From positions 67,224,822 through 67,288,821 of the forward strand of contig OY829329.1 of the NCBI GenBank assembly GCA_963691655.1: a stretch of DNA of 64,000 bases, written 5' to 3'. The translations under genes were made by a program, and so were the position numbers. Source of the stretch: Toxonevra muliebris. Lineage: Eukaryota > Arthropoda > Insecta > Diptera > Pallopteridae. Positions 56,728 to 64,000 of this stretch are shown piece after piece. The first letter of the stretch is position 1; each line of letters begins with the position of its first letter. Below the pieces are notes generated by a model. The model was not told where the DNA came from. It worked only from the letters and a program-made list of their open reading frames with translations, and did not search any database.

Positions 56728-57723
56728 AATTATTGTCCATCGTTAGCCACAACCTTTTCCCATCTTTCTGGTAGCATACGGATTCCGCGTCGAAAGAACT
56801 CCTCATCTTTTGAGGCTATCCACGAATCGACCCATTTTTTGAGTTCTTCGAAAGAACGGAAGTGCTGTTCAGCCAGGCCATGTGTCATCGATCAGAACAA
56901 GTGGTAATCAGAAGGTGCAATGTCTGGAGAATACGGCGGGTGGGGTAGCACTTCCCATTTCAGCGTTTCCAAGTATGTATTTACTTGCTTTGCAACATGC
57001 GGCCGAGCATTGTCGTGCTGAAGAATAACTTCGTCGTGTCTATTCTCATATTCTGGCCTCTTATCCTTTAATGCTCGGCTCAAACGTATCAATTGTAGTC
57101 GGTGGCGGTCGCCAGTGATCCTTTCATTCGGTTTCAACAGCTCATAATACACGACACCTTTCATACCCCACCAAATACACAGGATGAGCTTGGATCCATG
57201 GATGTTCGGCTTTGCCGTTGATGTTGATGCATGTCCGGCCGGTCCCCATGATTTTTTACGCTTTGGGTTATCGTAACGTATCCACTTTTCATCGCCAGAA
57301 AACCCTTTCTTTTCTGTCGTTCAATCAGCAGTTCACATGTGAAAAATCGTCGTTCGACGTCTCTCGGCTTCAATTCGTACGGCAACCAATTTCCAATGCT
57401 TTTAATCGTTTGGAAATGGTTGATTGATCAACTCCTAAAGATTCTGCAAGTTCTTGTTGCGTTCGACATGAATCTTCTTCGAGTAATGCCTTCAATTCTT
57501 CATCTTCGAACTTTTTCGGGCCGCCTGAACGTTCCCTGTCTTCAACATCAAAATCACCACTTTTGAAAAGGGCATATCACACCTGACACATTCTAACGTC
57601 TATAGCACAGTCAGGATAAGCTTCAGTGAGTAAACGATGTGCTTCAGTTGCGTTTTTCTTTAAATGGAAGAAGCTAATTAAAACTTCCAACAAATGTTGT
57701 TTTGTTGGCACGAAATTCGACAT
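56728..57723 (-). pseudogene. mariner transposase, frameshifted
   Basis: Starts at 57723 (MSNFVPTKQHLLEVL). Fragments in order include PYELKPRDVERRFFTCELL (about 57385), a GDEKWIRYDNPK block after a frameshift (about 57290), GMKGVVYYELLKPNERITGD (about 57165), LQHDNARPHVAK (second Asp, about 57020) and PPYSPDIAPSDYHLF (third Asp, about 56920). There are 34 residues between the last two Asp. The stop at the end falls one codon early (DGQ-stop where the family has DGQY). At least one frameshift and one stop inactivate it. It is of a different mariner lineage from 47695-48716. Confidence 0.85.
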
Positions 57724-57861
57724 TTTCAACTATAGTAGAACACTTTTGTAAAATTATGAAAATTATTTGACAGATCAATTCTTATAGTATTTTTGGCGCT
57801 CTTCGAGATAGAATAGCTGTCAATGTCAAAAAAATGGCGCGTATGATAGATATGAAGTTTA

Positions 57862-58313
57862 GACGACCTCGATAGTCTAGTGGATAGTGCACTAGACTTT
57901 CATCCAGAAGGTTGCGGGTTCGATTCCCGTCTTGGTCTGGTGGTTAATTCTCATAAACTTCTTATATTCACTATCGATATGAAGTGTATGAGAATTATAA
58001 GAATGTGTACAAGTACACACCTTGGTTGGTAATGGTAAGACCACCGAGCTGATAAAAAATTGCCACATAGCCGTTCGGAATCGGCGTTAAACTGTAGGTC
58101 CTACCATCGCCACTGTGGTCTAGTGGAAGAGTGCCAGACTCTTGTTTCTGGAGACCCGAGTTCGATTCTCGGCTTGAGTATGTTTCTTATCTATCTTTCT
58201 TTCTCCTTCCTTTCTTTCTTTCTTTCTTGGGGCTTTGGTACAAAAGATCTTATAGGTCGCAGTGCCTGACTTTCGAGTCGCCCTTCCTTTAAATAATAAT
58301 AAATAAATAAATA
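57862..58313 (+). mobile_element. Dimeric tRNA-derived SINE, full-length copy
   Basis: About 452 bp with a perfect 14-bp target duplication, ATAGATATGAAGTT (57846-57859 and 58314-58327). Module 1 (57866-57938) has A box TAGTCTAGTGG, anticodon region GACTTTCATCCAGAAGG and B box GGTTCGATTCCCG, closest to tRNA-Glu(TTC). A middle part of about 165 bp is unrelated to tRNA and contains GTGTACAAGTACACAC, a perfect palindrome. Module 2 (about 58106-58178) has A box TGGTCTAGTGG, an arm CCAGA...TCTGG and B box AGTTCGATTCTCG. A CT-rich part and a (TAA)n/(TAAA)n tail complete it. Such elements are transcribed by RNA polymerase III and moved by LINE enzymes. Confidence 0.9.
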
Positions 58314-58365
58314 ATAGATATGAAGTTAGTCACAATTACGAGTTTATACATTCATACTACCAATA

Positions 58366-59365
58366 TATAAGGATATATCATAAACGATTAATCAATTAAT
58401 CCAAAAAGATGATTGCAATCATGTGTTAAAGTCAAAAAAAAATTAATTGATTTATAAACGCAAATGACTGCATTCGTTTACAACTCTCTGCAAAGGAAGC
58501 AACGTTTATTTTAAGAGCTTTCGGTGACACAATTTAGTTCTGTAGTTCTTAAGTTATAAGAAATCGGTGCCAGAGTATTTTTCCATAACTTTAAAAATTA
58601 AAGAAAAAACTTCAGCAAATACATTTCTCATGCCTAAATGGTATAAACATATAAGAAAAATCTATCATACGTTCATCTCATGCTACTCATGTAAAATTAA
58701 TTACAAAAAAAAAAACTCCACACACAGTGACATGTGTTTAGAACTTGAAATAGCATCAAAACTGTCTAAAAAAATTTTTTAGTTCCTTGTGGTAAATGCT
58801 CGTGTCTCTTGCAAATTAAGACCCATCATTTGTCATACAAATTGAAATTGATATACTTTTCTTTTCTTTTGCGGTAATCATATATGTATATATGTGTGTA
58901 TGTATGTATGTATGTATGTAGGAATGCATACATGTGTAGGTTTTCTTAAATAGCTAAAATATTAATGATGCTCTAAACTCAAGCAGCACAAGAATTATAC
59001 TTATTATTATTAGAAATTTTACCCAATTCTTTTAAAACCAGAAGTTTCCTGTTAAAGGAAAATATTTTTGAAAAATAGAACTCAACTCACACATGCAAAA
59101 ACAAAAAAAAAAAAATAATTTATTAAACACTTTGTGGCTTTGAATGCGTTTATATACAAACAAACAAATATAGAAAATACAAATGGAATGAAATGGGGGG
59201 AGGGAAACACATAAAAAGGGTTAAAGTGAGCGTAAAGAAAAAGAGATGCTTAAACAAGTTATGCTGCCTGAAAAAAGAACATGAGAAATATAAAAGTAAA
59301 AAAAAAAAACAAAAAGACAGAATCCTGGAAAAAACATATGGAAACGGAAAAGGATATATACATAA
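58366..59365. other. Noncoding AT-rich DNA
   Basis: No gene. TATG tetranucleotide repeats near 58893-58920 and an A run near 59102-59115. Confidence 0.5.
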
Positions 59366-60665
59366 CAGGGCCGTAGCCAGAAATTTTTTTCGGGGGGGGG
59401 GGGGGGGGGGGAGGTTTTCATTCGAAGAAAATATTCATAAATAATTTATATCAAACTGATTTTTAAATACAATAAATTAAATTGATGATACATTTGATGA
59501 ACCCTATCAGACTAAGGACAAAAGTAGATGAATGTCTTAAAACTTGAGGAAAAATTTTCCGATTTTTTACCACGTTTATATCAACTCTCTTTCAATGGTG
59601 TCTGTCTGTCTGTTTGTCTGTTTTTCAGTCTGTTTGGTACAAATTTTGCAATCGATTTTAAACTAACTTCCTGATGAGCTAGAGACTTGAAACTTTAAAT
59701 ATAGTTCAGAACAATCGTTCTACTAAAATTCACAGTTACAAATTTTCAAGACAATCTGTATGGGATAAGGAATCTATATGTGGTTGTAAATCTGTATGGG
59801 GTTAGGAGAAATTATTTTATAGTCCATTTTAAAAACGTGGTATATTAAAAATATTTTTTTATTTGAATTATTATTTTTTAATCTTAACCTCAAAAATATG
59901 GCCAAAAAAATTCACTGAATAATTAAACATAATTGCGTTAACTCATTGACTTCCCACTACTGTTGAAGTACCCAACCTGAAAAAAATTACCAAAAATAGT
60001 AGAGTCTCATTTTTTTCAAACTATCATTATTGGGAATTTGGGCCATTATCAATGATAAGGAACCCGGATGAAGTTGGCTTATATTCCCTAAATTCGTGAA
60101 GTCACAGCATTGAAAGAGATCTTTCTAGTCGTTGTGCTCTGAGCAATAATGGGTTAAAAAATTAATTACATTTTAAGATTTTCTCCTAAAACTGCAAATA
60201 AGATGGAGTTTTTGCGAAAAAAATTTTCACGTTGAACACGAATCTGAGGTCAAAAACTTTCCATCACGTCAGGTTTTAGGAAAAAAATGGGGTCAAGCAA
60301 GTCTAATTTTACAAGGATGCGATAATTTTTTCTATTTTTTTATTAATTTTTAAACTTTTCAAACTGATTCAGGACGAAACTTTAAACCAAAAACAGTTAC
60401 TGACCTAGAAAAACTATGAATGCAGGAGTACTCAGTATCAGCTTCTCTTTTTGATAGCATAGTGTAACTAAGATTTCAAATTTATTTTTTATATTTGACT
60501 TTTTAGAAAAAAAACCGATGGAAGTAAAAAATATCGTTAAATAGATTCTATTTTGACTTTTTCCCCATCCATTTGCATTTAATCTCAAAAATTAGAATAA
60601 AGTTTCCACATTTCGGGGGGAAAGGGGTCAGAACCCCCAAAACCTCCCCCCTAAATACGGCCTTG
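59366..60665. mobile_element. hAT-type remnant with CAGGGCCGTA ends, 1.3 kb
   Basis: The left end is CAGGGCCGTAGCCAG; the right end inverts to CAAGGCCGTATTTAG. The left flanking octamer ATACATAA agrees with the right flank (ATACATA then, beyond the adjoining transposon, T) at seven of eight positions. Both ends are bordered by G-rich/C-rich stretches (20 G residues at 59392-59411 and the inverse, CCCCC-rich, near 60640). An inner unit at 59571-59840 has CCACGTTT ends and may be a second, nested element. No open transposase. Confidence 0.6.
59392..59411 (+). repeat. Run of 20 G residues
   Basis: Twenty consecutive G, unique in this window; can form G-quadruplex DNA. Confidence 0.95.
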
Positions 60666-60672
60666 ATACATA

Positions 60673-60911
60673 CAGTAGGTGGAAAAAATAAGTTGTCAAA
60701 ATGAAAGAAAAACTTAAGCATCAAATATCTTCGCAATAGTAGACAGCTAAAAATTTATTTTTACATTATTATGAAGCTACGTGAAATGTCGTTGATACAG
60801 CATTAATATTGTGAAGACAGAAATTCAGTGCTGATTTTCTTTTAAAGTTTAATATTACTAAATGACACTACGATGGTGTAAAATTAAGTTGTCAAAAGTT
60901 TCAGCATCGAT
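60673..60911 (+). repeat. Left 240-bp terminal inverted repeat
   Basis: Matches the inverse of 63305-63545 over its whole length with scattered substitutions; the phrase GAAGCTACGTGAAATGTCGT is identical in both. Confidence 0.85.
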
Positions 60912-62013
60912 TGGTCTTATATATTGAAAACAAGATATTTGCATCGTTCTGGAGTATTTTGCCCTAAACTTTTATTCACAATTTCAATTTATTTCATGAT
61001 ACTGTGGGGAGCGTGCTCCTAAAAACGCATTTTTAAGTCAGATCTTGCTGGTGATCATTAAAAAATGCTTCCATCATTACGAACATATTTTAACACCATT
61101 TTAGAAATTTTGATGGGGCATTGTGATCTGAGTTGATGAAAACTTTACCTATTCAGCTTTTCTCTTCAGGTACTGGTAAGTCTTTTAGATGATTAGAGAC
61201 TATATCTGCATTTAATTTGGTTTTCAGTGATACAAATTTTATTATATTATATTATGAAACTTTTTTTTCTCTTTGAGGTGCCTTAGAGGTCGGTAATTGG
61301 CCCATAGTAAAGGCAAACTCTCCAAAAATCCTTTCACCTATGAGCATTTTCTATTCATTTCATAGACTCGACTTTTTACAAAATGGCTTTGTCATAAAAT
61401 CTTTGGAAATTTAATTCGTCATCAGTATAGAATTAAAACCATTAATTTTTTTGCCTTGAAATTTTAATGTGTGTGGATAAATCTATGATAATAATGAAAA
61501 AAGCCCATAGAATGCATGATTATTGAAAACTTTTCTCTTTGCTATAAGCTTTTTTCTGATTTTTGTAAAATGTGAAAGAAAAAAAAATATATCAAAATAT
61601 TTGTACACGAATAGATTTATAAAATTAGTATTCAAACCAAGTTGCATGCTTATAGACTCTATAAACTCAGAAAAAACGTGCCTGTTCTTGAAGAGAAAAT
61701 CTTAGTATTTACTTAATATTTTCAATATTTCAGTTCACAAAACTCAAATCAAAATTCTTAGAAATATACTGAAACTTATTCACAATGATGAAAGAAATAT
61801 TTTGTAATGATAATCTCTAAGTCCTGACTTGTCATCAAATGGTAATGGCGAGGATAAATTGAAAATGTATGTTTCAGAGCACGCTCTTCAAGCTAACAAA
61901 AAATAAAGGAAATCAGTGAATGATTGTTTTGGGGGGAAAATACTCTAGAAAGATGTACAAATTTTCGTTATGGAAGAACAATTTAATAAAAATTAATAGC
62001 GGATAAGGTGGCC

Positions 62014-63290
62014 AAGCTCAATTAACTTCAAAGACTAGCTAGCGGCTGTATCACAGGAGCAATGCGAAAAACGCCCTCCGCGGCATTGAATACATTGCTA
62101 AATCTACCACCGCTACACTTATTCTTAAAGAAAAAAGCTCTACAGTTCACCTGTAAGCTCATCTCGGAATCAGAAGGAACGGCGGGTAAAACTATTCATC
62201 CGGATCTAATCCAAGAAATTAACCTGGTTGAAAGCTTTAGTATTCTTTCTACCTATAAATGTCTTCCGCGTTACAACTTCTGCCACAACTTTAATGTCAC
62301 ATTCCCTGATAAGAATAACTGAGAACAGGTCAGGCCAAAGTTTACAGGGGACTATCATGTATGGTATTCAGGTGGCTCCAAGACAAACGAAGGAGTTGTG
62401 GCAGGAGTGTATGGAGTTAGACCAAAAAAATATATTTTTGCCGGTATGGGCACAGGTAACTCAGTTTTGCAAGCCGAGGTGCATACCATCGAGCTTTGCC
62501 TAAGGGAATATGAAAACAGATCTGTTCACAGCAAGAACATTTACATACACTCTGACAGCAAAGCGGCTCTTCTTGCACTAACTGCATATAAAATTACCTC
62601 CAAACTAGTTTGGGACTGCCTACAGCTCCTAATTTGTCTAGCGTCTAATAACAGAGTACAACTCATTTGGGTGCCAGGGCATAGAGGACATGTAGGCAAT
62701 GAAATGGCGGACGAACTTGCAAGGAAAGGATTATCCAGTGAATTCACTGGACCACGACCATTCTGCGGTCTACCATGGAGTTCCGTTAAAATCAGTTTAA
62801 AAAATTTGCTGGACAGTAAGTAACTCGCTACAATACTGGAGAGAAACCCCCGGTAACAGACAAGCTAAATCATTCACGCCAAAGGTCTGGCAACGCAGAA
62901 CTAAACAACTGTTTAATTTAGGCAGGAACCAAATCCGGATTGCCACACGGTTCTATACAGGGCATTGTAGGGTCAAAAAACACCTATCGAACTTGGGTCT
63001 AGCACAAGACGATACGTGCCGAATATGTAACGAGGAGGAAGAAACAGCAGAACATATTTTATGCCACTGTGAAGGTCTAATGAGGAAACGAGTTCGTTAC
63101 TTGGGAAACTCTATCCTATAACCGCAAGACATTGCGGATTGTTCTCCTAAAGAGATATTAAATTTCCTCAAAGGAAATAAACTCATAGGAGAACTATAAA
63201 CACAATTAATCTTTGAGGTATATCACAATAGGCCCTAGATGGCCGCAGTGATCTGGGAAATTATTGCCCACCTCCGTATTAATCTAATCT
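62014..63290 (+). pseudogene. 5'-truncated LINE with RNase H domain (I/LOA-like)
   Basis: Plus strand. It begins within the end of the RT domain (LQRLASGCITGAMRKTPSAA). The RNase H domain follows: the first acidic block reads WYSGGSKTNEG (catalytic Asp of the usual DGS is Gly), then VLQAEVHTIELCLREYE (Glu block), IHSDSKAALLAL (Asp) and LIWVPGHRGHVGNEMADELA (His and Asp). After a stop at 62821, the C-terminal part includes ATRFYTGHCRVKKHL and CRICNEEEETAEHILCHC, a Cys/His motif typical of these LINEs. The 3' end is TAATCTAATCT. Flanking nonamers AAGGTGGCC (62005-62013) and AAGGTGTCC (63291-63299) match at eight of nine positions. Confidence 0.82.
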
Positions 63291-63304
63291 AAGGTGTCCA
63301 TTTT

Positions 63305-63545
63305 GGACGCTGAAGCTTTTGTCAGTCAACTTATTTTTACACCATCGTAGTGTTACTTAATAAGATTAAACTTTAAAAGAAAATCAGAACTGAATTTCTG
63401 TATTCATAATATTAATGATGTATCAACGACATTTCACGTAGCTTCATAATAATGTAAAAATAAATTTAAAGCTATTTATTCTTGCGAAGATATTTGATGC
63501 TAAAATTTTGTTTTCATATTGACAACTTATTTTTTCCACCTACTG
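63305..63545 (-). repeat. Right 240-bp terminal inverted repeat
   Basis: Partner of 60673-60911. The LINE target duplication lies at its inner edge (63291-63299). Confidence 0.85.
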
Positions 63546-63547
63546 TA

Positions 63548-64000
63548 TATGAGTAAATACATACATACTCACATAAACATAAACAAATGATATTTGAAAT
63601 CACACATACATGCATACGAGTACTTATGAGTGCCCTTGACGCCTACCACTAACTGCCGAGTGACTGAAGAGAGACTGAGAATATTGCTATTTTATGTTTT
63701 ATGTGTGCTCGCAGACTAAGTAGAAGATATAGCCAAAGAGAAGAGTAATAGAGAGAGAGAGAGAGAGAGAGAGTGGGAGAATAAGATTTGGAAAGGGTTT
63801 CTGTTGTTGTTCTATAGATTATAAAAAAACGTAAGGCAAACAAAGAGCAAGAGCAAAGAGTAAGATTTCGAAATGGTTTTTGTTTTTTATTGTGTTGTTG
63901 TTGTAAAGCATATGAAAAAACGAGTAGCAATCCCAAAAAATGAATTAGTATAGTGAGTGGAAAATAAAGGGATTTTGCATATTTAAGTACAAATAAAATG
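63548..64000. other. Noncoding stretch with a GA microsatellite
   Basis: No gene. A GA run occupies 63750-63773. Confidence 0.5.

Larger units (their letters stand above)
56643..58363 (-). mobile_element. mariner element (DD34D) interrupted by a SINE
   Basis: Ends are TTGGGAGTATGAATGTATAA (left) and the inverse of the right end TTGGTAGTATGAATGTATAA, each next to TA (56641-56642, 58364-58365). Removing the inserted SINE and its duplicated target leaves about 1.25 kb, the normal mariner length. The transposase is on the minus strand, and the SINE lies between its start and the right terminus. Confidence 0.88.
60673..63545. mobile_element. Tc1-like element with long inverted repeats (IR/DR type), interrupted by a LINE
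   Basis: TA flanks both ends (60671-60672, 63546-63547). The terminal inverted repeats are about 240 bp long and begin CAGTAGGTGGAAAAAATAAG. Within each, a short direct repeat (TAAGTTGTCAAAA-type) occurs near the outer end (60688-60701; 63520-63531) and again near the inner end (60884-60897; 63317-63334), the inverted-repeat/direct-repeat architecture known from several Tc1 elements. Subtracting the LINE and its target duplication leaves about 1.59 kb, enough for one transposase, but only decayed sequence remains at 60912-62004 and I see no usable catalytic motif. Confidence 0.82.

Noticed and set aside
57866..57938. tRNA-Glu gene
   Set aside because: The acceptor stem pairs over only about four bases, the sequence continues into a longer unit with a target duplication, and a second copy lies at 19138; it is a SINE head.
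59571..59840. Nested element with CCACGTTT ends
   Set aside because: Only eight to nine terminal bases match and no target duplication is seen, so it is not listed as a separate element.

Overview
The window looks like a large stretch of intron from a higher dipteran, most likely a tephritid-type fruit fly. It is AT-rich, full of CAA/TTG and CA microsatellites, and dominated by insect transposons in all states of decay. The only convincing host coding sequence is one short minus-strand exon at 15214-15427. It carries consensus splice sites, encodes the end of a signal peptide and the start of an immunoglobulin domain, and closely resembles the N-terminus of the cell-adhesion receptor Echinoid (or its paralogue Friend-of-echinoid). 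If that is right, much of the window is intronic sequence on either side of this exon. The gene assignment is from memory of the protein family, not from a search.

Layout, left half. 1-9.7 kb: simple sequence, an 890-bp purine tract, a pogo/Tigger remnant, a hAT-type MITE and a 1.1-kb minisatellite with a roughly 10-bp unit. 9.8-11.3 kb: an R1-clade LINE reverse-transcriptase remnant next to two arrays of the pentamer CCTAA/TTAGG, the canonical insect telomere repeat, split by a poly(A)-tailed LINE 3' end. 13.4-19.5 kb: an AT-rich repeat family, the host exon, a MITE, a dead DD37E transposon and a tRNA-derived SINE. 20.2-21.5 kb: a complete Tc1/mariner element with an intact DD37D transposase. 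22.5-29 kb: inverted-repeat elements, a LINE RT remnant, a Tc1 element inserted in a local duplication, and a hAT-type element nested in another inverted-repeat element.

Layout, right half. 30-37 kb: MITEs, an RNase H-bearing LINE remnant and a degenerate protein of a repeat family I cannot class. 39.4-40.7 kb: an element with TTAA flanks and triplicated right ends. 42.4-44.9 kb: an RTE-like LINE remnant. 47.5-58.4 kb: a mariner, two DD37E copies, a second (dead) copy of the DD37D element, a TTAA-flanked MITE, and a second mariner that contains a complete dimeric tRNA SINE. 59.4-63.5 kb: a hAT-type remnant abutting a Tc1-like element with about 240-bp inverted repeats, itself interrupted by a LINE.

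Only one transposase (20352-21362) is open from start to stop with all three catalytic residues. Nested insertions give relative ages at several sites. No rRNA gene, CRISPR array or bacterial-type operon is present. All element family names come from motifs seen by eye, so subfamily labels are provisional.
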